A DNA stretch of 64,000 nucleotides from Chara braunii (Eukaryota > Streptophyta > Charophyceae > Charales > Characeae), in assembly GCA_003427395.1 (NCBI GenBank), contig BFEA01000053.1, positions 2,779,642-2,843,641 of the forward strand. Direction: 5' to 3'. The notes under the pieces were generated by a model. That model made no database searches. It saw only the letters and a program-made list of their open reading frames with translations, and had not been told where the DNA came from. Within the stretch, counting starts at the first letter, position 1. Each line of letters begins with the position of its first letter. This document shows, in pieces, positions 46,038 to 57,621 of the stretch. The position numbers and the translations under genes were made by a program.

Positions 46038-46971
46038 TAGGTTGTTGGAAGGCCACAACGACCTTATGACCTTGAAGAAAATTTTGGCATCAGCACCTAA
46101 GCTCCGTGACGGATTGAAGCGGAAATTGTCGCGGTGCCTGGTAGCCAGCGTCCATCTGAGTATGATTCTGCCGAAAGAGGCGGGATGGGTAGAGACGGGG
46201 GCAAAGATGGACTGGAAGTGTGTGGCCTGTGGTACGGTGGATTTGGTGGTAAAAGGCTCTAAGTGTGCAGCAATGGTGGATACGGGAGCGAAAATGAATA
46301 TAATTCGGAAAGCTGACACGGTCAGATTCGGATTGGAAATAGACCGCTCGGATTGCGGTATCTTGCATGGAGCCAGATGCAAAGCACTATTTTGCGGGAC
46401 AACCTCGAATGTATTCATCGAGGTTCGAAGAGTAAAGGCCAGGGCATGCTTCTTCGTTATGCCTGACTTGGACCACAAAATTCTCTTGGGAAGGTATTTC
46501 TTATACAGGACAGAGACATTGATGTTTAACAAGCACGATGAAACTCTGATCCTTATCATGTGTGACCCTGCATGCGGGAATTACGAAGTGATTACCTGCA
46601 GAAATACAGGGCCTCGAAGCATAAGAAATCGACCCAATCCGGGCTCATTTACAATTGAGGAGTCAGAGGGTGAGCGCCGGAGACTCCTTGCGGAACCAAA
46701 AGAGGAGGAAAGAGTCGAGGCGTTTTCCCTCAGCTTGTCAGACGTGAATAAGGCCATGGATATAGTGGCCACGCACGAGATGGCGGATCCTGACGCCATC
46801 CAGGCACTGAGGGAACATGTCCTGGAATGTCCCCAGGTTGGGAAGTTGGAATTAGTATATCGGCTTCCAAGAGGGAGGAGGAATCTGACGTCTATGCAGG
46901 CGCAAGCTGTAAGCCGGCCTTTTTTAGGGGAAGACTCAAGTAGGGTTCCCAAAGGCGGTACAAGACGATAG
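45853..46971 (+). pseudogene. Retropepsin-like aspartic protease domain of Pol (disrupted)
   Basis: Protease that would process Gag-Pol. The frame is +1 relative to Gag. The real junction is probably near 45960-45975, where both frames make family-like sequence, so the upstream overlap is a shadow. Active-site DTGA is at 46279-46290 preceded by AAMV, and the flap-side motif ILLGR lies near 46482. A linker to reverse transcriptase follows. The frame ends in TAG at 46969, but homologous sequence continues in another frame from about 46956, so a second frameshift is present. Upstream Gag and downstream RT lie on the same strand in the order Gag-PR-RT. Confidence 0.8.
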
Positions 46972-47810
46972 ACAAAAAGTGTTGCCCAGTTTCCATCCTC
47001 ATTACCGAAGATGAGGAAGTATACTACGAATGGGAGCGAGGGTTGATACGGCAGATGAAGGAGAACGCCTCAGCTGGGTCATGCCGTATCAACGAAGGGA
47101 ACGAAGGGAAGTTGATAATAGGAGAACCTGGCTTCCTACTGCCCAGGAAAAATCGTTAATGATAGAACTAATGATGAAGAGGCATCGCGCCTATGCGTTT
47201 AGCGATGAGGAGCGTGGCAGGCTGGATGTGGACAAGATTCCTATGATTCGCATCCATACCATGCCGCACGAGCCGTGGAACTTGAGAGGGGCGCGATATC
47301 ATAATCCTGACGAAGAAAATAAGGTGGTAGATTACCTCGACGGCAAGATACGTACGCAAGTCGCCGATTACTCAAGTGGACCGTACGCATCCCATGGTTT
47401 TGTTTCATCAAGCCTAATGGGACGCTGCGATGGGTACAAGATCTGCGGAGGCTGAATGCGGTGACTGTGCGAGATGCGGGGGGATGTCAAATGCGGATGG
47501 GCTGTCAGAATCCTGTGCTGGAAGACCTATAATTTCGCTTATAGACCTTTACTCCGGATATGACAAATTTCCGGTCTATCCGTCAGACAGGCCAGTGACG
47601 GCAATGCATACGCCTCGAGGGCTGATCCATATGAATGTGGCTCCACAAGGATGGACCAACGCAGTGGCAATGGTTCAGCATGCTATGATTCGGGCCATGC
47701 AGTCAATCAACCCGCATATCACGCAGCCATATATCGATGACTTGGCAGTGAAGGGGCCAACAGTGAAAGAGAATGACGAAGTCTTGCCAGGGGTAAGGCG
47801 CTTTGTCTGA
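46956..47810 (+). pseudogene. Reverse transcriptase, fingers and palm (several frameshifts)
   Basis: RNA-dependent DNA polymerase of the element. The reading moves through four frame segments: about 46956-47095, 47100-47390, 47390-47475 and 47480-47810. The third segment contains the LRRLNAVTVRD motif typical of Ty3/gypsy RT. The fourth has SLIDLYSGYD and, at 47730-47741, the catalytic YIDD (YXDD). A G run near 47475-47482 is a likely site of one of the shifts. TGA at 47808 interrupts the continuing frame where related elements would have Trp (TGG). The active-site residues survive but the protein cannot be made. Confidence 0.85.
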
Positions 47811-49110
47811 AAGCATATTCAGGACCTTGAGAAAGTCCTGAATTTGCTTGAAGAGCATAACCTCACGGCAAGTGGGGCCAAATTCAGACATTGCATGAGG
47901 GAAGCTACGATCTTGGGGTTCGTCTGTAGTGAGAAGGGTCGCCGGCCGGATATAAAGAAGACGAACAAGATTATTGAGTGGCCACTACCATTCCACTCAA
48001 TAACTGATGTAAGAAGCTTCCTTGGCACGTGTGGGTTTCGAAGGACTTTCATCAAGAACTTCGCCGCCAAGACCGAGAACTTGAGAAAGTTGGTTCGTCA
48101 GGATCAGGAGTGGATTTGGGGTGAAGAGCAGGAGAGAGTGGTGGCTAAAATGAAGGAAGAGTTCCGAGAAGGGGGGCTGGTATTGAGAACGCCAGACTAT
48201 GACGCCACAGAGACAAGGCTATTCATTGTTGAAACAGATGTTGGACCAACTGCCTTAGGTGGAGTTTTGATTCAGGCAGATACAGAAGGGAAGGAGAGAC
48301 CGCTGCGTTTTGAGAGCCGAACTCTCTGTACGACTGAGAGAAACTACTCTCAGTTCAAGAGAGAGACTCTCGCCGTCCTCCACTGTCTGTGGATCTTTTG
48401 AAACTATATCTTTGGCATGAGGTTCATATTGAGAGTGGACCCGACTGCTCTGCCCTATTCCCTAAGGAATTACGTTCTATCGGATCCGACTGTCGCTAGA
48501 TGGCTGACGTACATTTGGATGTTTAATTTTGAGTTGGAGCGGATTCCTGGGAATAAGAACAGGGCGGACGGGTTGAGTCGTATCAAAAGGGATAAGCAAG
48601 AAGGGGAGGCAGTAGAGAACACACCCCCAGTTGATGGCTTCGTGGATCAGGACGAGGACATCCGTCTTCACATCAATGAGTGGTCCCCGCGAGTGCCTAG
48701 CTGCGTGGGTCATCCTATCTGGCATACGCCAAGTGGGTATGAACGGAAGGCAGACCTAATCCTCAATCCCTTTGAAGAGGAAGATTCATGGGGCAGTAAA
48801 GATGTCCAGTGGATAATGAAAGTGACATTGGCAGGCTCGCATAGTCTAGTCGAGGAAATGAGGACAATAGAGGAAGAACCAGATCAGGTAGAAAGGCACG
48901 AGGAATTAATGGGAGGGATGTATCTCCTCGTCAATACGCTTCTGCAAGGAGACTTTGATCAGATAGGCTCGTTGAATCTGGCTGAGAATGAGGATGTGGT
49001 GCCAGAGAGCCAGGATGACGAGTTTGAGGAGGGGGAGATCAAAGAGGCATTTCGCGCAGAGGAGTATGATGGAATCTACCTGGAACTGGGACTTCTCCTA
49101 TCCTATGAAA
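47811..49110 (+). pseudogene. RT thumb/connection and RNase H (one internal stop, cut by insertion)
   Basis: Continues the previous frame. The thumb/connection has DVRSFLGTCGFRRTFIKNFA, the usual transition to RNase H. RNase H has Asp at 48237-48239 (ETDVGP), Glu at 48363-48365 (RETLAVL) and a downstream NRADGLSR motif. TGA at 48399 interrupts it and is one transition from CGA. An acidic linker follows. Reading is lost at about 49110 in a GC-rich insertion; related coding resumes at 50600 in a different frame. Confidence 0.85.
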
Positions 49111-49258
49111 CACCCGCGGACGCGTCCGCGAGGTCCAGCTCGGATGGCGGCCGTATATACGGCCTCGTCCGCGACCGACCTGATCCGCGCCGCGGACGCG
49201 AATTTACCATATTTTTCCTGAATTAAATAATGGGTAAAAAAAAAAAAAAAAAAAAAAC

Positions 49259-49287
49259 GGTTGTAGGGATTTTTAATCCCTACAACC
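49259..49287. repeat. 12-bp perfect inverted repeat
   Basis: GGTTGTAGGGAT 49259-49270 pairs with ATCCCTACAACC 49276-49287 across a 5-base loop, directly after a run of 22 A. Confidence 0.7.
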
Positions 49288-49468
49288 CCAATTTTTTTTT
49301 GTTGAAAAAACGTAAGTTTTTAGAATTATAAAAAATAAAAAACAGAAAAGGTGGAGAAGAGAAATTCAAAAACAAATTTAAAAAAAATGGTTTCTTGGGG
49401 GGGAGGGGTTTTTGGTTGGTAGTTCTTTGTATGCTTCTTTTTTACGTTTTTTTTTTGTATATTTGAAA

Positions 49469-49471
<3 letters not shown>

Positions 49472-49499
<28 letters not shown>
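49472..49499. repeat. AT dinucleotide microsatellite
   Basis: Fourteen AT units. Confidence 0.9.
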
Positions 49500-49752
49500 C
49501 GTCACTATGCGGCCATGCTGTGCCTCTAGTGCCAGCGGCGTGTCTGGAGTGTATTTTTTGGATGTGACAAACATTTCTTTGTTTCGTGGGTGTTTTGCTG
49601 GCTTGTGATGGGGTGTGAACCGACAATCTGTAGAGTTTTCCATCTGGTGTGGGTGAGTGATAGTCTACTTTGATTTTGGTTAAGGTGGATTATCACTTAC
49701 AGTGTAATCAGTGAGGGGATTCTACAGACTGTTGAGGGTTCAGCCTCCTGAT

Positions 49753-50430
49753 NNNNNNNNNNNNNNNNNNNNNNNNNNNNNNNNNNNNNNNNNNNNNNNN
49801 NNNNNNNNNNNNNNNNNNNNNNNNNNNNNNNNNNNNNNNNNNNNNNNNNNNNNNNNNNNNNNNNNNNNNNNNNNNNNNNNNNNNNNNNNNNNNNNNNNNN
49901 NNNNNNNNNNNNNNNNNNNNNNNNNNNNNNNNNNNNNNNNNNNNNNNNNNNNNNNNNNNNNNNNNNNNNNNNNNNNNNNNNNNNNNNNNNNNNNNNNNNN
50001 NNNNNNNNNNNNNNNNNNNNNNNNNNNNNNNNNNNNNNNNNNNNNNNNNNNNNNNNNNNNNNNNNNNNNNNNNNNNNNNNNNNNNNNNNNNNNNNNNNNN
50101 NNNNNNNNNNNNNNNNNNNNNNNNNNNNNNNNNNNNNNNNNNNNNNNNNNNNNNNNNNNNNNNNNNNNNNNNNNNNNNNNNNNNNNNNNNNNNNNNNNNN
50201 NNNNNNNNNNNNNNNNNNNNNNNNNNNNNNNNNNNNNNNNNNNNNNNNNNNNNNNNNNNNNNNNNNNNNNNNNNNNNNNNNNNNNNNNNNNNNNNNNNNN
50301 NNNNNNNNNNNNNNNNNNNNNNNNNNNNNNNNNNNNNNNNNNNNNNNNNNNNNNNNNNNNNNNNNNNNNNNNNNNNNNNNNNNNNNNNNNNNNNNNNNNN
50401 NNNNNNNNNNNNNNNNNNNNNNNNNNNNNN
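49753..50430. other. Assembly gap (678 N)
   Basis: Run of unknown bases. Open frames drawn through it have no meaning. Confidence 0.99.
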
Positions 50431-50599
50431 GAGGCTGGGGTTGCGCCGCCCCATGGCGCTTCCCGAATCCCCAACCCCCCTCCCCACCGGCCGCCACGCG
50501 CCAACGAAGTCGCGCGGCCGCGCGGACACGTCCGCGGGGTCGGCGGCCTGGCCGCGTCTGCGGATTCGGCCGCGCTTGGCCGCCGGTGAGGGGGATTCA

Positions 50600-51828
50600 C
50601 TGCTCCTATCGTTCGAAATGCGGAATAAAGATTCGAGCGATAGGGCCCAAAGGATGATGCAACGCTACTTGGTGAGAGATGATCATCTTTTCATAAAGAG
50701 ACAAGTGAGAAATCCTAGGAGGGTCGTATGCGGCAGAAACCATCAGATTGATGTTATAGCTGCACTTCACGATGGCATTGAGGGTGGACACCGAGGAGAT
50801 AGTGCCACATATGCCAAGATAAGTGAGCTATATTATTGGGATGGGATGATGGAGATGGTTGGTAAGTTCTGCCGGTTCTGCGTACCTTGTCAAGAGCGAT
50901 CTCGTCTGAGGTCGGGAGAGCCACTACATCCAAGGCTGGAGAGGGAAGTAGGGATCGTCGTACATCTCGACTTACTCTTCATGCCACTTAGGGATCATGA
51001 CTACAATTACATCTTCGATGCGCGTGATAACCTTTCTGGCTTTGTAGATGGGCGGGTCAATCGTACAAAAACCGGACCAGTCCTGGTTAGCTGATCGAGG
51101 AGTACTACCTGCGCTATACCTTTGTCAGAGAATTCGTAATGGATAGAGGATCAGAGTTTACCTGCCAGGAGGACCAAGAGTTGTTATCAAGGTATGGCAT
51201 GGTAGTCAATTATACCACGGCCGCGCACCCCCCCGCAAACGCTCCAGTGGAGAGGGGACACAACACCATTACGAACCTTCTGGTTAAATGGACTGAAGGT
51301 AGGCCTAATCAATGGCCGAGATACCTGAGGGCGATATTTCTTGTCGAAAATATTACGGTGAAGAGGACCACTAAATACGCACCAGCCACGCTGTGGTATG
51401 GGAGACACGCTACCTTCCCAATCGAGAGCTTCCTAAAGACTTGGAGGCGTCAGGATTTGGAGGTCAACCTGTCTTTCGAGGAATTGCTCGATATTCGAGC
51501 GCGGCAGGTGGGTGCGATAGAGGAGAGAATTCAAGAGGCATCCAACCAAGTGGAAAGAAGCCGTATGGAAGATAAGGTTCGATGAAACCAGTCGACGCGA
51601 GTAAGGAAAGTACCATTGGCAGTTGGGAACGTCGTACTCTTGTATGACTCGTCCTTGGAGAAGCAGTGGTCCAGGAAACTCGACAAGAGGTGGTTAGGTC
51701 CCTATCGGATTGTGCGATGTGAAGATTTCGGTGCATATCAGATTGAAGAGTTAAATGAGACAGAATGGAAGGATTGGGTGCCAGGAACGAGGCTGAAGAA
51801 GTTTGTGGCAAGGGAAGAGGTAAGATAG
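50600..51828 (+). pseudogene. Integrase (HHCC, DDE, GPY/F) with one frameshift and one stop
   Basis: Inserts element DNA in the genome. The zinc-binding HHCC domain has His at 50768 and 50789 and a CXXC at 50879-50890. First catalytic Asp is at 50969-50971 (HLD). A frameshift near 51090 follows. Second Asp is at 51142-51144 (DRGSEF) and Glu at 51250-51252 (PVERG), giving the canonical DX35E spacing. TGA at 51583 interrupts the same frame. The GPY/F module is at 51697-51705 (LGPYRIV), and the frame ends at 51828. All catalytic residues survive. No chromodomain was recognised after GPY/F. Confidence 0.88.
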
Positions 51829-52000
51829 ACGATCTAGCTTCTTTAAAGTGGGATGATAAAATGTGTAGAATAGATAGGGGTGTATGATGAATGTGTTTGG
51901 TTTGACCTGAGCCTGTTTTATTTACCACCTGTTTGCTTACCCCAATGTGTGTCTGTTGTCTCCTTCACCTGTTGTGGAGGTCTGACTTACGAAGACAGCC
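51829..52000 (+). other. Short spacer between pol and downstream ORF
   Basis: 172 bp, T-rich, no recognised signal. Confidence 0.5.
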
Positions 52001-54585
52001 ATGCCAAGAGGAGGGAGGGGGACGCGGCCGCCACGGAGGCCGTTGGGGGCATCAGGAGGATACGGGCGGCATGGGACTCACCACCGAGAGAGTACGCCGG
52101 TATATGATGATGGGGATATTGAGTTGTTCCTGGATGATTTCTGGGGGTATGCAGAGCATATGGGCTGGACCATGACCCAGGCGATCGAAAGGCTGAGAGG
52201 AGCCGACAGGTTCGCGGAGCCCATGGCACAGATTCGTAGGGAGGCAAGGACGAGGCCAGAGGTGGAGGCGGGGATCCAGGAGCTACGACCATCACCTGTG
52301 GGACCTGATGGCAGACCGATCCGCCTGAAGATCGAGAATGCGGAGGAGTTCATTCCCGCCTTCGAGAAGTTCATGCATGACCAGGGCATGTTGAGGGATG
52401 AGTGGGCGAGGACATTGCCCCTATGGACCAGAAAGGCAGAGAGGCCCTTGGCTAGGCAGGTCAGGGACATGACTCGGGATTGGGAGAGCTGCAGGGCCCA
52501 CTTGAGAGAGGTATTCTGACGACCAGAGCCGCCTCAGCCCAGAGTCGAGAGACGCCAGAGCAAGAGGCAGAGGGACCCTGAGCCCAGAGAGACCAGACCA
52601 TCTCGAGGGGGACGGAAGGCACTCGCCACGCGTGAGGAGGAGTTGGTGCCCGAGGTTGAGGAGCGAGGGGCATACCCTGAGTGTGGATTGGGGCCGGTGG
52701 AGTTCCACCGCTTTACTGAGGGAGGACTGGGAGGATCTCCGCAGCGCGCACGAGAGGAGATGCCAACATCTGGAGAGCCTCTGCAGAAGTTGGAGACACA
52801 TTTCGATGTCTCACAGTAGAGGGTACCGCCGACGAGCGAGGGACGTGACGAGCCAGCGAAAGAGGTGCCACGAGAGGAGGTTCAGGACCCCGAGCGAGAG
52901 AGGAGGCGGAGTACTGAGAGAGGACATGTTGTAAAGGAGGTGATAGAGGTTGAGGAGGATACTCCCCCTCAGACGTCGGCTATGGGGCTGAGACTTGGGA
53001 GCACACCAGAGAGCGCACACGGCAGAGAGGAGGGATTACAGCAAGAGGAGATTCCACTATCACCACCAGAGATGGTCCCTCCGCCAGGAGGAAGGGTGAA
53101 GAGAGAGAGAGAGAGAGAGTTGACCGAAGGAGAGAGGCCCTGGCTATGATTGATAGGCACCTGGCTGCACATGCCCTAGAGCACCCTGACTTGGAGGAAC
53201 CCGTACCTAAGGAGCCATACCAGGAGCCACGACAGGCTGAGAGAGAGATGGGAGCGGAGATTCCAGAGAGAGCCGACCATCGCACGAAGGAGAGAGTGCC
53301 AGCAGGGAATACGGTTGAGGAAAAATGGGCCAGAGTAGGGAAACGTTTGGAGGAAATCTGGCAGGAAAGACAGAGATTGGAAGAGGCCGGGGCACTCCTA
53401 GATCAGCCACCACCACCCAAGCCGTACGGTATCAAGGAGATGCGGGATGAGTTCCTAGACCAGCATGGCGAGGGATTGACGACTCCAGAAAAGGCAGAGG
53501 TTGGGACTTCGAAGAAGGCGGATGAGTACTTGGACCGAAAGATCCACTTCCTGACCAAGACATTTTTCGATAGATATATGATGTTGGAAGCTGATCTGAG
53601 ACGGAAGGAGATGAAGGAGATGAGTCATGGAGTACGTCTGGAGGCAGTTGAGGCTGAGGTCCGAAAGCTAAGAGCATTGGTGGCTAGTCAGGTTGCCATC
53701 ATCCAGGACTTGAGACAGCAACCGCGAGGTGGGGCTGATAGGGCTGACAGGGAGGGGCCAGCAAAGGTGGTGGATAGGGCAGAGAGCAGCCGGCAGGGAG
53801 AGCAAAGACAAGCAGGGCATGGCTTATAAGGAAGGCCATCCGCAACTGAACTTCAGCAGGGGCCGTTCATGGGAAGAGCCATCTTGGAGCCTGAGGAGGC
53901 GAAAGCCAAGAGGGAGGCAGAGAGAGAGACCTTCGAGTTCAGAGTCCCTACTGAACTCACCACACTGCCTATAGTAGCACTGGAACCCACCATGCCACTA
54001 TCAGTCGAGGAGGGGCAGCCGACGGCCAGCAACGAGCCTGTCCGAGGCTCAGCAGAGGGGTCTATGGATATGCTCCTTGAAGCAGTCCACACTATGCAGG
54101 CAAAGACAAGTTTATTTTCATCTGAGCAGAGGATAGAGGAACCTCCTGGGAGAGAGATGGGGACTGCAATAGAGGGTGTCATCAAGGGTAGGCCCCAGAG
54201 GTTGGATACGCCTGAGTATAGACCAGAGGGGGTTGGGATACGACCAGGGCCTACTACTCAGGAGTTGGGGACAGGACCTGAGGAGCCTATGGACGTACCT
54301 CAGAGTTACGAGTTGGGCAGGGAGGTCAGTGAGGCACCATCACCACTAGGGGCTCAGAGGGAGAATAAGAAGTCAAAGAAGTGGTTTGACGCATCCTGCT
54401 TCTTTTGCAAAAAGGAGGGTCATCGGACCTTGCAGTATCCTAAGTTCTTAAAGGACCTGGCTGAAGAGAAGATCACAGAGAGCGGCGGAAAGATGTATGA
54501 TAGGCAGGGTAGGGTAGTAGAGCGATCTACAGATGAGGGCAGAGCTCAACTGTATAAACAGAACCAAGAGGAGATGAGTGAGTAG
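52001..54585 (+). pseudogene. Second Gag-like ORF downstream of integrase (disrupted)
   Basis: Starts at ATG 52001 and reads in one frame to about 53100 with stops at 52517 (TGA) and 52817 (TAG). It then shifts frame across a GA repeat (about 53100-53120) and continues to 54585 with TAA at 53827. The N-terminal part (DDGDIELFLDDFWGYAE, about 52100-52150) resembles a retrotransposon capsid. The middle is Pro/Glu/Arg-rich and predicted coiled (53320-53720). Near the C-terminus CFFCKKEGH is a zinc knuckle whose last ligand is Tyr (TAT, 54436-54438) instead of Cys. It would be about 860 codons if intact. Role unknown: an extra nucleic-acid-binding structural protein is the simplest reading. Confidence 0.7.
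53100..53120 (+). repeat. GA microsatellite at a frameshift
   Basis: About nine GA units encode alternating Arg-Glu. Coding potential changes frame here, so repeat slippage is the likely cause. Confidence 0.75.
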
Positions 54586-56602
54586 GGACTGGGTTGCCTA
54601 CAGGCCAGTAGAGTTAGAGTTATTTGTACATAGAGATTGAGTTAAAGATGTACATTTTTTGGAGTCAGTCATGTGTGATCTGTCTATTTGTACATATATA
54701 CTTTGTAGTACTTTACATATTTTTGAGATTCTTTTGTTGTGACTTAGGAGATAGTATTCAGTTATGTGACATATCTGAATGTGTAGTTACATTGTGATTT
54801 GTGTGGATAAATTTCATTTGTATTTTTTTTAGTGTGATTTGAGATTTTGTATATTTGGGACATGGGTGTTACTTGGTTGAGTGGAGTGGTGAGTTGGGTA
54901 CCCATGATGTTTTTAAGAGGGACATTCTTTTTTTTTTTTGAGTATACATTGAGTTGAAACCTTATGAGGCTTATCGTTGTGTCGATCACTTTCACTCTCA
55001 CTGTGTGGCCTTATCCTGATGTATGATGGTTTTGTGTGAGAGATGTGCATGATGCATCTCATGTTCTATGAATGTGAATCATGTAAAACTGTCTACTCTT
55101 CGGTATACTCGTGCGGCCTGCTTACGAGCGGATGTTTGGGTCGGGTATAAGGAGAGGGAGTGCAGTCCGTTTTTTTGAAAGATTGTGACAATCCTAAGGG
55201 ATTTATAGGTCTCTGAGACTCGAAAGTTTTACCATACCAAAATGTTTATTGTTTGAGTTGTGACGAGGCGTCATAAGTTGGTCGCTTAGTGATGAGTTGT
55301 TTTATGAATTAGACCCCTTCAGTATGAGAAGGCGGTGATGTTTGTTTTGTTGGAAGACTCGGCTTCAGATGGGAGGTGTGTTAACAGGTCGCATGGGAGT
55401 TCATCCTAGAAAGAGAAGGGATGACTGAGAGACATATTGAGAGAGACCTCCTTCGTATGAAAAGGGGGTGAATAGATCCAATGGCATGGTAAGCTGATTT
55501 TTGAAATGATAAAGTCTGACGAGAAGGACCACGTTTTTACTTGGCCATTGTTGGAAATTCTAAGAAAGTCGCAATAAGCTTCATTGGGAGATGTCACCGG
55601 GAGGTGGTCATCTTGCTCTGATCAGGTGAGGAGGTCACGACCTTGTGAACCTGGCGGTGATTTTGTTTTGTGAAAGTGGAGAGGTTGCCGTGTTTCTCTG
55701 TGTTGTCCCACGGAGGACTGGTAAATATATTTTATGTGTGACAGACCTCTGCGTAGTCCCGCAATAGGCCTGTATTGTTGCGACACACCGTTTAGCCACT
55801 TGTGCTAATCTTGGGGCATTTATGAGAGACCCAACCAGGGGTATAACTGACATCACTGAGGCCCAACCCTCAGTGTTGGTTGCTGGTCGGCGCAACCTGA
55901 CAGCGGGCCCACATCTCACCAGAAGCGGTAAAGACTTAAAGGGGTGTGGCCAGCCGCGGGATGGCGTGGGATAAGAGTCGAGTCTTTTGGAGTCCTGGTT
56001 GAATGCTTATCAGGAGAAAAAACATATCATGGCGCAACATGCGAGGGCACTACCGCTAAAATAACAAACGCGGTGGGCCATAGATCTGGAACGATCACCC
56101 AGGCTACGGTGGGCCAAGATGGAGACTTGGCCTTCCTATACTAGACTGCAGGAAGAGTCTGTGATGATATTTATGTGATGTATATATATATACTTGATTG
56201 TGAAAGTTTTGGGGGTGAAGGCGAGAGGATGCCTTCGAATGTCTCGGTTAGGGCTCGTGTCCCTGGTTATGGCCCTGCTTGCAGGGTAGAGACTAGGGAC
56301 ACTTAACGAGAAGCCAACGTTTGTCTAGAACAAAGGAGAGAGGACAGTGGAGAGGGGCCGTTGGAACTTATGTTGTAGTACGTATGTCCAGTACACCTGC
56401 GTCCTAGTGTCAGGACAAAGGAGACCCAGGTTAGAATCCTGGCGGCATATAGTTGTAAGGGCCTGGATTTTTGGAGGCCTCGAACCTGAGTAAGTCGGCT
56501 AATCGGATTGGTTCCTTTCTCGTCAGCATTTGGGTTGTGGATGATCTGATAGACTTTTGATTTTTGAGCGACGGGGACGTCGCTTAATATGGTCCGGTAA
56601 GT
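54586..56602 (+). other. 3' non-coding internal region of E3
   Basis: T- and GT-rich with no coding frame. About 55.80-56.60 kb matches the same position in E1 (7.95-8.68 kb) and E2 (29.35-30.1 kb, inverted), including GTTGGTTGCTG, the loop hairpin 56132-56155 and the tetraloop hairpin. A B-box-like GGTTAGAATCC at 56429-56439 has no convincing A box. 54.6-55.7 kb is specific to E3 in this window. A purine tract at 55151-55163 is too far from the LTR to prime plus-strand synthesis. Confidence 0.55.
56568..56583 (+). other. Tetraloop hairpin before 3' LTR of E3
   Basis: GCGACG, loop GGGA, CGTCGC: a perfect 6-bp stem ending 19 bp before TGTCGG. Confidence 0.65.
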
Positions 56603-57071
56603 TGTCGGCGCGAATACCCTTACAAGGGTATCCGCCCTGTTTCTTGCAAGTGTCAAAAAGTCCAGGTAATTCGGAATTTTCGGGTGACCGTGCGAGTCGC
56701 GGCGGTCGTCTGAGCATGGATTGAGGATCGTTTGACTAGGATGAGTGAGTGAGCGCGCAGTTTTAAGGCACGGGTGTGATTTTGTTTTTATATTATTTTG
56801 TGCTGATCGAGAAGCCGGCGTAGTTGACCGGCTAAGTTTTGTTTATTTGGATAGATTAACGTTGGTTGTTTGTCCGGTGCACCTATTTGACGGTAGACTT
56901 TGATGTGCGGTGCGGCGTGCATAGAGGCCACGCCGTGGCCTGAGCTAGTCTGCGCAGACAGTTGGAGGCCGCAGGCTTAGATAAAGGCTGAGGGGTGGCC
57001 CGGGGTGTTCCTTGGCCCTGGGCGCTGCGCAACACCATTTATGTGGAGCTTTGGGCCTACTGGTTTCAGAC

Positions 57072-57144
57072 TTGGGTTTAGTCCTATAGGTTACGGCATT
57101 GGATTCGTGACGCAGAGGTGCGGAGCTCGAGGCCAGCGGGCAAC
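57072..57144 (+). other. tRNA-like segment 1, second copy
   Basis: Same A-box-like and B-box-like spacing and TTCGTGA loop as at 18530-18602, nearly identical sequence. Confidence 0.5.
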
Positions 57145-57381
57145 AACGGAGGAGCAGCGGAGCAGCATGGAGGAAACCGAGGGGTTGAGGGCCCGACGGG
57201 GGTATCTCCCTCAATTTTGTTGATAGACACGACGACAGGCCCGACCTACGGGACTGGCGAGATGCCAGTAGTTCCCGTTTCTCGTTTAGGATATCTATGT
57301 ACCGGGTTTTATTTTTATTTGTTTTTAGTTAGTTGCCCCGTTCGCTTTTGGGACACAGAATAGTGACCGGGGCTGGTTCCC

Positions 57382-57454
57382 AAGAGCCTAGCTCAGTGGA
57401 TACACCCTTGAACTGTTGGAATACAGACCGGTGTTCTAACCCGGATGATGGAAC
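57382..57454 (+). other. tRNA-like segment 2, second copy
   Basis: TAGCTCAGTGG at 57389 and GTTCTAAC at 57433-57440. CCGG/CCGG around the B box can pair here but not in the other LTR. Confidence 0.5.
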
Positions 57455-57534
57455 TTGACGAGTAAAACCCAGCAGTCTGAATTGCCGGGACCGCTCAGGC
57501 CTCGATGGCACCACGGGGCATTACCGGGGTTGGA

Positions 57535-57621
57535 GTCCTTCGGGACATCCGTTAAAAATTGAAACGATATAGGGAAGATTAGCACGGCCCCTGCACACGG
57601 TTGAAATGTATAAAGCGGAAG
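57535..57621 (+). ncRNA. U6 snRNA-like segment, second copy (probable pseudogene)
   Basis: Same U6-derived sequence as 18993-19080 with the same ATAGGGA replacement of ACAGAGA and a kept AGC triad. A T4 run lies at 57640-57643. The only visible differences are a few single bases, as expected for LTR copies made in one insertion. Confidence 0.8.

Larger units (their letters stand above)
49111..50599. mobile_element. Insertion in pol, GC-rich ends, includes assembly gap
   Basis: The 20 bp at 49091-49110 and 50600-50619 match at 16 positions and encode the same LLLSYE/LLLSFE peptide, so the interval looks inserted with a long or imperfect target duplication. Both ends carry CpG-rich palindromes: GCGGACGCGTCCGC near 49117, GGCCGTATATACGGCC near 49149, and CGCGGACACGTCCGCGG at 50521-50537. 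It contains an A22 run (49236-49257), a 12-bp hairpin (49259-49287) and an AT repeat (49472-49499). The class is unknown. A misjoin at the gap is an alternative. Confidence 0.5.

Noticed and set aside
49697-50600. Long open frames on both strands near 49.7-50.6 kb
   Set aside because: They run through 678 unknown bases, so the reading is an artefact of the gap.
55151-55163. Purine tract as plus-strand primer of E3
   Set aside because: It is about 1.4 kb before the LTR start, too far to define the LTR border.
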